The translations under genes and the position numbers were made by a program. DNA of 64,000 bases from an uncultured Anaerolineales bacterium (lineage in GTDB: Bacteria > Chloroflexota > Anaerolineae > Aggregatilineales > Aggregatilineaceae): NCBI GenBank assembly GCA_937135955.1, contig CAKZOB010000073.1:62001-126000 (forward strand), read 5' to 3'. Below, one piece after another: positions 1 to 8,231 of the stretch. Below the pieces are notes generated by a model. That model searched no databases, had not been told where the DNA came from, and worked only from the letters and a program-made list of their open reading frames with translations. How positions within the stretch are numbered: the stretch's first letter is position 1; the number at the start of each line of letters is the position of its first letter.

Positions 1-1998
1 TTCGACCTGTACTACGTGCAGGTATACCTGCTGGACGAGGCCCAACGCTATGCCGTGTTGGCCGCCGGGACGGGCGAGGTGGGCCGCGCTCTGTTGGAGC
101 GCGGCCATCGCCTGGAGCTGGGCGCGACAGCCATTGTGACCCGCGCCGCCCGCACGCGCCGCCCAGTGCTGGTCTCCGACACGACCACCAGCGACATTCA
201 CCTGCCCAACCCCTTGCTACCGAACACCCGCTCCGAAGTCGCTATCCCGCTGGTGGTTGGCGACGAGGTGCTCGGCGTGCTCGACATGCAGGCAGTGCAG
301 CCAAACACCTTCCGCGAGGACAACCTGCCCGTGTTCGAAGCGATGGCCAGCCAGCTTGCTTCGGCCTTGAGCGCCGCGCGCGCCTATGAGGAGACGCGCC
401 AGGCCATGGCCCGCGCCGACGCGATCAACCGCCGCCTGATCAGCCGTACCTGGCAAGGCTACCTGGGTCGCCTATCGAGTCAGAAGCATACGGGTGTTCA
501 CTACGACCTGCAGCGGGTGCGCCCGTTGCAGGGCAGCGCCCTGCCAGCTTCGCCGGATAACGGGCGCGATGGTGAGCATGCGCTCGTGCAGCCGGTCAAG
601 CTGGGTGAGCAGGTCATCGGCACCATCGTCGTGGGGGAGGATCAGCCACGCACCTGGACGCCTGAAGAGATTCGATTGGTGGAAGAAGTTGCCTCCCGTC
701 TGGCCGCTGCGCTCGAACAGTACCGCGCCTTCGACGAAAGCGAGCGCCGCGCCGCCGAACTGGAGACAGTGGCTACGGTGAGTACCGCCGCCTCAACCAC
801 CCTCGACCCCGACGCCCTGTTGCGCTCGGTGGCCAACCTGACCAAAGAGCAGTTCGGCCTGTACCACGCGCATATCTACCTGTTGGACGAGGTGCACGAG
901 GCGCTGGTGCTGGCGGCGGGCGCGGGCGAGGTGGGCGAGCAGATGGTCGCCGCCGGGCACATGATCCCGCTGCACGCCGAGCGAAGCCTGGTGGCCCGCG
1001 CCGCCCGTACCCGTACTGGCGTGGTGGAGAACGACGTGCTGCGCGCGCCCGACTTCCTGCCCAACCCGCTGCTGCCCGAAACGCACTCCGAGTTGGCCGT
1101 GCCCATGATCGCCGGTGACACGCTGATCGGCGTGCTGGACGTGCAGTCGGAGCAGCCGGGGCGCTTCACCGACGAAGACGTGCTGATCCATACCACGCTG
1201 GCCTCGCAGGTCGCGGTGGCCGTGCAGAACGCCCGACTCTACGCCGAGCAGGTGAACGTCGCCGACCGCCTGCGCGAAGTAGACCGCCTGAAGAGCGAGT
1301 TCCTGGCCAGCATGAGCCATGAGCTACGTACCCCGCTCAACTCGATCATTGGTTACGCCGAAATTCTGCTCGACGGCATTGACGGCGAACTGACCGACGA
1401 AATGCACGAAGATGTGGCCGCCATCTACGACAGTGGGCGGCATCTGCTCAACCTGATCAACGACGTGCTCGACCTGGCCAAGATCGAAGCCGGTCAGATG
1501 GACCTGAAGCGCGAGCGCATCCGCCTGCGCGAGCTGATCGAGCGCGAGGTGGTGGCTCCGGCCCGCGTGCTGATCAAGGACAAGCCCGTCGATCTGTTCA
1601 TAGACATCCCGTCCGACCTGCCCGAAGTCACTGCCGACCCGGTGCGTCTGTGCCAGATTCTCAACAACCTGCTGGGCAACGCGGCCAAGTTCACCGAAGA
1701 AGGCTCGATCATCCTGCAGGCAGCGGTCTACGACCACGACCCGCGCTATGTGCTCGTCGCCTGCGCCGACACGGGCATCGGCATCCCGCCGGACAAACTG
1801 CCGGTCATCTTCGAGCGCTTCCGCCAGGTGGATCAGTCGTACACGCGCCGCGTCGGTGGTACCGGCCTGGGGCTGGCCATCACCCGCGAACTGGTGGAGA
1901 TGCACGGCGGGCAACTGTGGGTAGAATCGCAGCCGGGCGTTGGTTCGACATTCTATTTCACGCTGCCAATATCCGATCTGCAGCCGGGCGACGACTAA
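1..1998 (+). CDS. GAF-domain sensor histidine kinase (5' partial)
   Basis: The reading frame is open from base 1, and the first residues (FDLYY before a GTG at 16) are already inside a GAF fold, so the true start lies upstream of the window. Order: GAF (about residues 1-125), a more diverged GAF-like segment (about 140-240), a second canonical GAF (about 255-415), then HisKA and HATPase_c. The two canonical GAFs share near-identical phrases such as LLDE, AAG-GEV and LPNPLLP, which suggests internal duplication. The phospho-acceptor is the His of SHELRTPL (codon 1318-1320). N-box NAAKFTEEG, G1 box DTGIGIPP and G2 box GGTGLGLAI are intact, so it should be an active cytoplasmic kinase. It lies 51 bases before the PLP-enzyme/receiver fusion and the receiver gene at 4270, its likely operon partners. 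The ligand is unknown. Confidence 0.95.
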   Translation, partial: FDLYYVQVYLLDEAQRYAVLAAGTGEVGRALLERGHRLELGATAIVTRAARTRRPVLVSDTTTSDIHLPNPLLPNTRSEVAIPLVVGDEVLGVLDMQAVQPNTFREDNLPVFEAMASQLASALSAARAYEETRQAMARADAINRRLISRTWQGYLGRLSSQKHTGVHYDLQRVRPLQGSALPASPDNGRDGEHALVQPVKLGEQVIGTIVVGEDQPRTWTPEEIRLVEEVASRLAAALEQYRAFDESERRAAELETVATVSTAASTTLDPDALLRSVANLTKEQFGLYHAHIYLLDEVHEALVLAAGAGEVGEQMVAAGHMIPLHAERSLVARAARTRTGVVENDVLRAPDFLPNPLLPETHSELAVPMIAGDTLIGVLDVQSEQPGRFTDEDVLIHTTLASQVAVAVQNARLYAEQVNVADRLREVDRLKSEFLASMSHELRTPLNSIIGYAEILLDGIDGELTDEMHEDVAAIYDSGRHLLNLINDVLDLAKIEAGQMDLKRERIRLRELIEREVVAPARVLIKDKPVDLFIDIPSDLPEVTADPVRLCQILNNLLGNAAKFTEEGSIILQAAVYDHDPRYVLVACADTGIGIPPDKLPVIFERFRQVDQSYTRRVGGTGLGLAITRELVEMHGGQLWVESQPGVGSTFYFTLPISDLQPGDD

Positions 1999-2049
1999 CT
2001 GGTTCGCCCGGCTCTGAGGGATACCATGCTCTTACAGGAAGGGTAGCAC

Positions 2050-4182
2050 ATGCCGTCGTTGATCACGGGCGTTGTGTGCATGGATTGCGGTCGGCAGTTT
2101 TCCCCCGATCCACTGCCGATCGCCTGTCCACACTGTGGATCGGGGTGGCTGGAAGCGCAATACGACTATGCCGCTGCGGCTGAGGTCTGGCGCGATGGTC
2201 TGGCCGGGCGGGTTACGTCGTTGTGGCGCTATGGCGAACTATTGCCGGTGAACCCACGCGCGGCCTTGTCGCTGAGCGAAGGCTGGACGCCGCTCATCCC
2301 GATGGGGGCACTGAGCCGCGAACTGAATCATCAGGGCCTGTTCATCAAGGACGAGCGCCGCATGCCTACGGCCAGCTTCAAGGATCGTCAGGCGGCGCTC
2401 ACCGTGGCCTATATGGCCGAGCAGGGTATTGACGAATGTGTGCTGGCCTCGACTGGTAACAAGGCCGCCGCCTACGCGGCTTTCTGCGCGCGGGCGGGCA
2501 TCCGGCTATGGATTTTCCTGACCAGCAATGTGCCGGGCGAAAAACTGCGCGAACTGGCGCTCTATGGGGCCGAGGTAGTCAAGATCGCCGGCACCTACGA
2601 CCAGGCCAAACAAATCGCCCTGGACTTCGCCGCACGGCGCAACCTGTACTACGACCCAGGGGCCAACTCGTTGCCAGGGCGCGAATCGTTCAAGACCATC
2701 GCCTTCGAGATCGCCGAGCAACTGGCCCGCATCCTGCCAGGAAGCGCATCCTGGCGCGCCCCAGACTGGTATGTGCAGGCGGTCAGCGGGGGCATCGGCC
2801 CGCTGGGCATCTGGCGCGGCTTCCAGGAACTGTATCACATGGGCCTGATTGACCGCCTGCCCCGCCTGGCCATTGTGCAAACCGAAGGGTGCGCGCCCAT
2901 GGTGACGGCCTGGCAAAATGGTCAGGAGACGGCGACGCCGGTCGTCCCGCAGACGCGCATTTCGGTGCTGGCCACGGGCGACCCAGGGCGCGCTTACCCG
3001 CTATTGCGTCAGGCGTGTCTGGAGACCGACGGCACAATGATCGCCGTGTCCGACGGAGACGCCTTCCGCGCCATGCGCCGGCTGGCGCGGGTGGAAGGGA
3101 TCAGCATGGAACCGGCGGCAGCGGTGGCTTTCGCCGGGCTGGAGCAACTGATCGCCAGCGGTGTCATCAGCGCAGACGAGACGGTGGTCGTCAACTGCTC
3201 CGGGCACACCTTCCCCGCCGAAAAGCACATCCTGGAAGATCAGTACGTGCTCGATCTGGAATTCGAGCAGACGGGGGTTGATACCTCAGCCCACACGCAG
3301 ATCGTTGAGGGGCTGGGCGCAGCCTTCGAGCGGCTGGAAGAGCAGGTGACGACTGTCGTCGTCATTGACGACAACCCGCAGGATAGCCGCATGATCCGCC
3401 GTCTGTTGCAGGCGCGCAAGAATTACCGCGTCTTCGAGGTCAACGACCCCCGCGACGGGCTGGACATTGTCAAACAGCGCAAGCCCGACCTGGTGGTGCT
3501 CGACCTGATGATGCCCGATCTGGACGGCTTCACCCTGCTGGAGATGATCAAGGCCGACCCCGCCATAGCCGCTATCCCGGTAGTGGTCGTCTCGGCCAAG
3601 ACGCTGAGCACTGCCGACCGTCAGCGGCTGGAACGCTACGCCGAGTCGCTGTGGCAGAAGGGCAGCTTCAGCACGCGCGACCTGGTAGAACACGTGGTGA
3701 GCACGCTGGGCGGCAACCTGGGCGATACGCCGCCCGAACTGACGCGCGTGAGCGAGGGGCAGGTCGCTGCCGCCTCCAAAGACGATATCACCCTGGAACC
3801 GCCCCCCATGCATCAGATTCTGGTGATCGACGACGAGCGGCGCGACGCCCGCCTGATCCGTCGTTTGCTGGAAGCGACGGGGCGTTACCAGGTGATCGAA
3901 GCCTACGATGGCGAGTCCGGCTGGCAGGCGGTGCTGGAGCACCGGCCCGCGCTGGTGGTCACCGACCTGATGCTGCCGGACATCAGCGGCGAAGAACTGT
4001 TGGAGCGCCTGCGTAGCGACGAGCGCACGAGCGACATCCCGGTCGTAGTGCTGACGGCCAAAGACCTGAGCCGCGACGAGCGCGAGTATCTGTTGCAGCG
4101 GATCATCTCGCTGTTCCAAAAGGCGACACTGGATCGGCAGGCGCTGATCGATTCCGTAGATAGGACGTTGGGCCGGGCCTGA
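2050..4182 (+). CDS. Threonine-synthase-like PLP enzyme fused to two receiver (REC) domains
   Basis: 710 aa. Residues 1-40 form a zinc ribbon (Cys10, Cys13, Cys26, Cys29) as in many threonine-synthase-like proteins. Residues about 75-420 are a fold-type II PLP enzyme: the Schiff-base Lys is in ASFKDRQ (Lys111), the substrate loop in STGNKAAAY, and the phosphate-binding loop in SGGIGPLG. Two receiver domains follow, at about 436-555 (acidic pair in VIDDN, phospho-Asp 485 in LDLMMPD) and about 590-705 (VIDDE, phospho-Asp 639 in TDLMLPD). The conserved Lys is present in both (WQKG, FQKA). The start is ATG with AGGAAGG at about 2037. The enzyme half could make threonine from phosphohomoserine or use another substrate. 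The REC half would let the upstream kinase control it. The fusion is one uninterrupted frame. Confidence 0.9.
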   Translation: MPSLITGVVCMDCGRQFSPDPLPIACPHCGSGWLEAQYDYAAAAEVWRDGLAGRVTSLWRYGELLPVNPRAALSLSEGWTPLIPMGALSRELNHQGLFIKDERRMPTASFKDRQAALTVAYMAEQGIDECVLASTGNKAAAYAAFCARAGIRLWIFLTSNVPGEKLRELALYGAEVVKIAGTYDQAKQIALDFAARRNLYYDPGANSLPGRESFKTIAFEIAEQLARILPGSASWRAPDWYVQAVSGGIGPLGIWRGFQELYHMGLIDRLPRLAIVQTEGCAPMVTAWQNGQETATPVVPQTRISVLATGDPGRAYPLLRQACLETDGTMIAVSDGDAFRAMRRLARVEGISMEPAAAVAFAGLEQLIASGVISADETVVVNCSGHTFPAEKHILEDQYVLDLEFEQTGVDTSAHTQIVEGLGAAFERLEEQVTTVVVIDDNPQDSRMIRRLLQARKNYRVFEVNDPRDGLDIVKQRKPDLVVLDLMMPDLDGFTLLEMIKADPAIAAIPVVVVSAKTLSTADRQRLERYAESLWQKGSFSTRDLVEHVVSTLGGNLGDTPPELTRVSEGQVAAASKDDITLEPPPMHQILVIDDERRDARLIRRLLEATGRYQVIEAYDGESGWQAVLEHRPALVVTDLMLPDISGEELLERLRSDERTSDIPVVVLTAKDLSRDEREYLLQRIISLFQKATLDRQALIDSVDRTLGRA

Positions 4183-4269
4183 GCAGACAGCGCTGACAGG
4201 CTCTTCGGAGAGATGGCGGGGTAGGAGCAGGGTTGGCAGTACCCGACAAGTGGGGCGTGGAGAGTGCGT

Positions 4270-4647
4270 ATGACACACCGCATTCTGTATATCGAGGACA
4301 ACTTCCAGAACAAACGGCTGGTGCGCAAGATTTTGCAGGCTCACGGCTATGAAGTGCTCGAAGCGGACGACGGCCTGACAGGTCTGGAACTGGCCTTTCA
4401 CCAGAAGCCCGACCTGATCCTGATGGACATCAGCCTGCCCGGCATTGATGGGATCGAGGCGACGCGCCGCCTGAAAGCCTATCCGGAGACGGGCCATATC
4501 CCGGTGATCGCGCTGACGGCCAACGCCATGCGCGGCGACCGCGAGCGCTTCCTGGCTGCTGGTTGCGATGACTATCTCGCCAAGCCGATCAGCACTGCCG
4601 AATTGCTCGGCCTGCTGCACAAGTACCTCAATGGCAATACGTCATAG
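4270..4647 (+). CDS. Single-domain response regulator (DivK/CheY-like)
   Basis: 125 aa, one receiver domain with no output domain: acidic pair IEDN, phospho-Asp in LMDISLPG, switch Thr in ALTAN, conserved Lys in LAKPIS. I chose ATG 4270 over the in-frame GTG 4264 because GGAG at 4259-4262 sits 7 bases before the ATG but only 1 before the GTG. It follows the PLP-REC-REC fusion by 87 bases in the same direction and completes a kinase / fusion / receiver set. Such proteins usually relay phosphate or act by protein-protein contact. The partner here is inferred from neighbourhood only. Confidence 0.92.
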   Translation: MTHRILYIEDNFQNKRLVRKILQAHGYEVLEADDGLTGLELAFHQKPDLILMDISLPGIDGIEATRRLKAYPETGHIPVIALTANAMRGDRERFLAAGCDDYLAKPISTAELLGLLHKYLNGNTS

Positions 4648-4830
4648 CTCCTCGCTCTTGAGCTTGTGCCCCTCGTAACGCCGCACCTCCTCGCTCAAGC
4701 GGGCCACGCATGCTGTCGCGCCGGAGCGCTCTGGCTCAGCCCAGACGCCCGGCGCTGTCGTTGCCGCCAGTGGTAGTACTCGCCGAACCAGAGCCTGCCA
4801 TCCCGCAAGTGCAAGGAATGGCCAGTACCG
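4642..4830 (-). other. Possible degraded coding remnant in the 4648-4969 gap
   Basis: Between the receiver gene and the PA14/SH3 gene there is no intact gene. Reading the minus strand gives protein-like text ending in EEVRRYEGHKLKSEEL with a TGA at 4642-4644. An adjoining frame upstream reads LWFGEYYHWRQRQ. The two pieces are in different frames, as if a longer gene end had suffered a frameshift. I do not recognise the family; a transposase tail is one guess. No promoter or terminator is convincing here. Confidence 0.25.
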
Positions 4831-4969
4831 CTTTCCCCTCAGCGTGTTTGCGCAAATCGTGATAAGATACTCTCAAAGGCGGACTATTAGGCTGGTGACC
4901 GCTCCTGCCACTCAGCAGGGGGTAACGCTGCTGACGGGAGCGCACAGCAGCATGGAGCAGAGAGCAGTC

Positions 4970-6712
4970 ATGAGCAAAACGCTAGCGCGAAGCATCGTAG
5001 TCGCGGTGCTCGTCGTGACGCTGATCGGGGGGCTGTGGGTTGCCAGCCCGCCCCGCACCGAGGCGCGCGGCGCATCGTGGACTGTGAGTGTGTTTGGCAA
5101 TATCAATCTGTCTGGCAGCCCGATCTGGGTGGGCATCTCGCCCAATATCAGTTACACCTGGGGCGCTGGCCCGCCAGTGATCGGCGGGGCGGCGACCGGA
5201 GCGCCCGCCGACAATTTCTCGGTGCGCTTCACCACCTCGACCTTCTTCGCCGCAGGCAACTATCGCTTCACGGTGATGGTAGACGACGGGGCGCGGCTCT
5301 ATGTAGACGGCTTGCTGCTGATCAATCAGTGGACGGCAGGTATGGGCCTGCGCACCTTCCAGGCCGACTACAACTTCCTGACCGACGGCACGCACGTCAT
5401 CACCGTGGAGATGTTCGACGCGACGGGCGACGCGACCATCGTCGCCAGTTGGGCGGTGGCGGTGGGGCCACTGGCAACGCCCACGCCTGTCTATTCCGGC
5501 GTGCCCTGGTACGCCGAATTCTATAACGGCCTTGACCTGGCCGGAGCAGTGGTCTTCAGCACCACCTACCCGCCCAGTGGCCTGAATCTCAATTGGGCGC
5601 AGGGTACGCCTGGCGGGGCAGTGCCGGTGGACAACTGGTCGGCGCGTTTTCTGCGCACGCTCAACGTGCCGTCCGACCTGCCGGAAGGCGTCTACACCTT
5701 CTACGCCCGCGCCGACGACAACTTCCGCTTCTTTGTGGACTCAACGCTCATCTTCGACTACTGGGAGACCTTCGCCAACAGTCAGACCTACACGGCCACG
5801 GTGACCCTGCTCAACGGGCCACACACGCTCAAGCTCGAATACCGCGAGCGCGAGCTAGATGCCTCGGTGTTCCTCACCTGGACGCCGCCTAACGCGCAGA
5901 ATCCCATCCTGCCGCCCGATTCGGCTCCGGCGGGCACGGGCGGCGGGGGTGCACAGCCAACCGGCATCACCGCCACGGTCAACATCTCGCTGCTCAACTT
6001 CCGCAGCGCCCCGTCGCTCACCGCGCCGATCCTGACCAAGCTCGCCAAGGGCACGACCTATCCGGTGACCGGGCGCACGGCGGATGGCCAATGGGCGCGG
6101 TTGTTGGTTGATGCCACGACAGGCTGGGCGGCAGCGCAATATCTGACCTTCAGCGGGGACTTCAACACGGTGCCCGTCGTAGATGCGGGTGCAGCGCCCG
6201 CTCCCACACCTCCCCCGCCGACCGGCGTGCGTGGGCGGGTGATGGGCAACCTGCGCATCCGCGAAGCGCCTACCACGCGCTCCAAAGAACTGGCGGTGAT
6301 GCCCTGGGGCACCGAAGTAGACATCCTGGGCAAGAATGCCGGGCTGTCGTGGTATATGGTCAGCTACGCGGGTATAGTCGGGTGGTCGTATGCGCCCTGG
6401 ATTCGGATCATCCAGGGGTCGTTCGACCAACTGCCCTACACCGACGGCACACAACCGGCCTTTGAGCCGCCGCCGCCCACCGAGGGGGTGATCGTGCAGG
6501 CCTATGGCAACATGCGCATCCGCAGTGGGCCGGGCCTGCAATACCCCAAGGTCGCGCGGGCGATCTGGGGCACGCGCCTGCAGGTGTTGGGCCGCAGCCC
6601 GGACAGTCGCTGGTACAAGGTGCGCTACGGGGATACGGTCGGCTGGACGTTCGCAGCGTGGTACCGCGTGGTGCAAGGCGACATCAACTCCGTGCCGATC
6701 ACGGTGCAGTAG
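4970..6712 (+). CDS. Exported protein with two PA14-like and three SH3 domains
   Basis: 580 aa. The start at ATG 4970 gives a clean signal peptide (MSKTLARS, a hydrophobic core ending near GLWVAS, then a small-residue cleavage region by residue 34); longer starts add residues that do not look like a secretion signal. Two PA14-like beta domains follow (about 36-165 and 170-300), each with the VDDGARLYVDG / ADDNFRFFVD type core typical of carbohydrate-binding PA14 modules. After a Gly/Pro linker come three bacterial SH3 repeats (about 325-385, 415-475, 505-570), each with the N-(F/I)R-(S/I)xP signature (NFRSAPS, NIRIREAP-like, MRIRSGPG). Likely secreted or wall-associated, binding glycans or peptidoglycan. 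No enzyme domain is visible. A strong terminator follows. Confidence 0.88.
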   Translation: MSKTLARSIVVAVLVVTLIGGLWVASPPRTEARGASWTVSVFGNINLSGSPIWVGISPNISYTWGAGPPVIGGAATGAPADNFSVRFTTSTFFAAGNYRFTVMVDDGARLYVDGLLLINQWTAGMGLRTFQADYNFLTDGTHVITVEMFDATGDATIVASWAVAVGPLATPTPVYSGVPWYAEFYNGLDLAGAVVFSTTYPPSGLNLNWAQGTPGGAVPVDNWSARFLRTLNVPSDLPEGVYTFYARADDNFRFFVDSTLIFDYWETFANSQTYTATVTLLNGPHTLKLEYRERELDASVFLTWTPPNAQNPILPPDSAPAGTGGGGAQPTGITATVNISLLNFRSAPSLTAPILTKLAKGTTYPVTGRTADGQWARLLVDATTGWAAAQYLTFSGDFNTVPVVDAGAAPAPTPPPPTGVRGRVMGNLRIREAPTTRSKELAVMPWGTEVDILGKNAGLSWYMVSYAGIVGWSYAPWIRIIQGSFDQLPYTDGTQPAFEPPPPTEGVIVQAYGNMRIRSGPGLQYPKVARAIWGTRLQVLGRSPDSRWYKVRYGDTVGWTFAAWYRVVQGDINSVPITVQ

Positions 6713-6738
6713 CCGCTCGTGTTGCAGGAGTGAGAATG

Positions 6739-6777
6739 CGCTCCGGCGGGGTTTAGGGACTCGCCGGAGCGTTTCTT
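6739..6777 (+). terminator. Rho-independent terminator after the PA14/SH3 gene
   Basis: A perfect 10-bp stem (CGCTCCGGCG at 6739-6748 with CGCCGGAGCG at 6762-6771), a 13-base loop and a TTTCTT tail. It ends the plus-strand gene before the convergent minus-strand pair that begins its 3' end at 6794. Confidence 0.85.
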
Positions 6778-6793
6778 CCGGCAGAAGATGGGA

Positions 6794-7366
6794 TTAGCGA
6801 TCTCCCCCTTCAGCATTTCCGGCAGAGTTGGTATGGGGGACGCTCGGCGCGGATAGCGGCACGCGCCGGTAGAACGCTCGCGCGGGCGCACGGTTGAGGT
6901 ACCACATCACATAGAGAGGTACCAGCACCAGGCCGGGCAACTGACAGCGCAAAAAGCCCCGCCATGTCGTCTGTACCTGCCCACCGAAGATAGGGTCTGT
7001 GGGAGTGAACCACGTTTCGGCGACGCGGTAGAACGTGATCGCCGTCAGCACCAGCAGCAGCGCGCTGAGCACGAAGCGTATCTGCGGGGGCCGTCCCCAC
7101 CAGGCGAGGGCGCACACCACCAATATCAGCGCGCCGTAGCCCGCCTGTATCCACGTCCAGGCGGTGATGGTCACCCCGCCCAGCAAGAAGGCTTCTTCGG
7201 CGGTCGCATCGAGGCGGTAGAGGAAATAGGCTTCGAGCAAGGGCAGCACGCCGTAGAGCGCCGCTGTCGCCAGCAACGCCAGAGTCAGCCCTGGCGGGCG
7301 ACGGACGCGCTCCGTCCCCGACGCTGAGGACTCATGGTCGGCGTAGGCGTGATCGTCTGGTGGCAC
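6794..7366 (-). CDS. Small integral membrane protein, four predicted helices
   Basis: 190 aa. GTG 7366 is chosen because the ribosome site AGGAAGG lies 8 bases upstream inside the end of the DinB-like gene, whose TGA (7368-7370) ends one base before this start; the two are translationally coupled. Four hydrophobic segments are visible: LALLATAALYGVLPLLEAYF, a stretch around GALILVVCALAW, FVLSALLLVLTAITF, and LVLVPLYVMWYL. The C-terminal tail is Arg-rich and probably cytoplasmic. No family motif recognised. A longer in-frame reading into the DinB-like gene exists but overlaps it fully and is not credible. Confidence 0.75.
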   Translation of the reverse strand: MPPDDHAYADHESSASGTERVRRPPGLTLALLATAALYGVLPLLEAYFLYRLDATAEEAFLLGGVTITAWTWIQAGYGALILVVCALAWWGRPPQIRFVLSALLLVLTAITFYRVAETWFTPTDPIFGGQVQTTWRGFLRCQLPGLVLVPLYVMWYLNRAPARAFYRRVPLSAPSVPHTNSAGNAEGGDR

Positions 7367-7367
7367 G

Positions 7368-7853
7368 TCACAGTCCTTCCTGCTCGCGCCACTGACGGAT
7401 TTCGTCGGCATGTTCTTCTTCGTGCCAGACAGCGTTTTCCAGCACCAGGTAGCTGAGCGGCTCGCCCTCCATCCAGGGGAAGCGGCGGTTGTCATCCAGC
7501 AGGCGGTCGTCGAGCGCCCCCACAGCCTGAAGCAGGTGCTTGTGCACGCCGTGCAGGTCTTCCAGCACCGCGCTCAGTGGACGCGCGGCGTTGATGCGGT
7601 ATTGTTCAGCGTTCCACTCGTCTATGTCTTCGATCTCGACGATCTGCGGGGCACGGTTGCGGTATTGATCCAGGCGGGCCAGGGTAGTCACCACCTCGGC
7701 TTCCCACGATACCAGATGCGCCAGCACATCCTTGACCGACCAGAAGCCCACCGCGCCCACGCGCAACATGTCGTCTTCGCTCAACCCGTCAATCGCTTCA
7801 AGCAGGCGGGCGCGCGCGGCGCGCAGATCGGCGATCAACTTCTCCTTGGGCAT
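7368..7853 (-). CDS. DinB-like / ClbS-DfsB-type four-helix-bundle protein
   Basis: 161 aa. The fold resembles the DinB/YfiT superfamily: an N-terminal helix (KEKLIADLRAARARL), a central VKDVLAHLVSWE helix with the first metal-binding His, and a C-terminal helix with WHEEEHADEIRQW supplying two more His. These three His commonly bind a metal ion in the family. Members include thiol-dependent S-transferases and ClbS-like resistance proteins; the substrate cannot be told here. ATG 7853 is preceded by a GGGA site and a good promoter (7891-7920). It heads a two-gene unit with the coupled membrane protein. Confidence 0.8.
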   Translation of the reverse strand: MPKEKLIADLRAARARLLEAIDGLSEDDMLRVGAVGFWSVKDVLAHLVSWEAEVVTTLARLDQYRNRAPQIVEIEDIDEWNAEQYRINAARPLSAVLEDLHGVHKHLLQAVGALDDRLLDDNRRFPWMEGEPLSYLVLENAVWHEEEHADEIRQWREQEGL

Positions 7854-7890
7854 GGTTCCCTGCTTTCCGGGCGCGATTCACACGGGCAGC

Positions 7891-7920
7891 ATTATAGCAC
7901 TGCGCCGCTCAGCCGCTCAA
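7891..7920 (-). promoter_or_regulatory. Sigma-70-like promoter for the DinB-like / membrane-protein pair
   Basis: On the minus strand TTGAGC (-35), an 18-base spacer and a perfect TATAAT (-10), about 37 bases before the start at 7853. Position and match quality support it; it is not experimentally known. Confidence 0.65.
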
Positions 7921-7935
7921 CCGGGGGGAATGGCG

Positions 7936-8098
7936 GGGTGCGCGCAAAATGCGACAGGCCGTGTGCTGCAGGCTGCTGCCCCTCACCCCTACATCCCCTC
8001 TCCCTCGCGACTGCGTCGCAGGGCGAAGGGACTCACTGTCTCTGGCTCAGGCGCTCCCTTTCGCTCGCGCTGCGGAGGCTCAGAGATAAGGGTCACCG
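7936..8098 (+). repeat. Family A dispersed repeat, copy 1
   Basis: GC-rich repeat whose core begins CCCCTCACCCCT, continues CTCTCCCTCGCGACTGCGTC and contains two self-complementary segments. It matches the copy at 25844-26007 over its whole length, including the left flank GGGTGCGCGCAAA, and matches the cores at 30483, 54387 (inverted) and 61257 (inverted). No open frame. It occupies the gap between the DinB-like gene and the ugp operon. Confidence 0.75.
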
Positions 8099-8149
8099 GG
8101 CGCAGCAAGGTCGCTGACAACCTTTGCTCGCACCCCTGGGGTTGCGCCA

Positions 8150-8178
8150 TTGCCAGGAAGGTTAAAAATAGTTAAAAT
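8150..8178 (+). promoter_or_regulatory. Sigma-70-like promoter for the ugp-type operon
   Basis: TTGCCA at 8150-8155, a 17-base spacer and TAAAAT at 8173-8178, in a local AT-rich patch just upstream of the solute-binding-protein gene. It leaves a leader of about 45-50 bases. Confidence 0.6.
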
Positions 8179-8231
8179 GCTTCTGGACGCCCGTTATTGT
8201 TCTTGGAGCGTATACGAAGCGGCGTTCTTTG

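Noticed and set aside
3286-4620. Minus-strand frame across the receiver domains and the next gene
   Set aside because: It crosses the boundary of two clearly coding plus-strand genes and has no motif.
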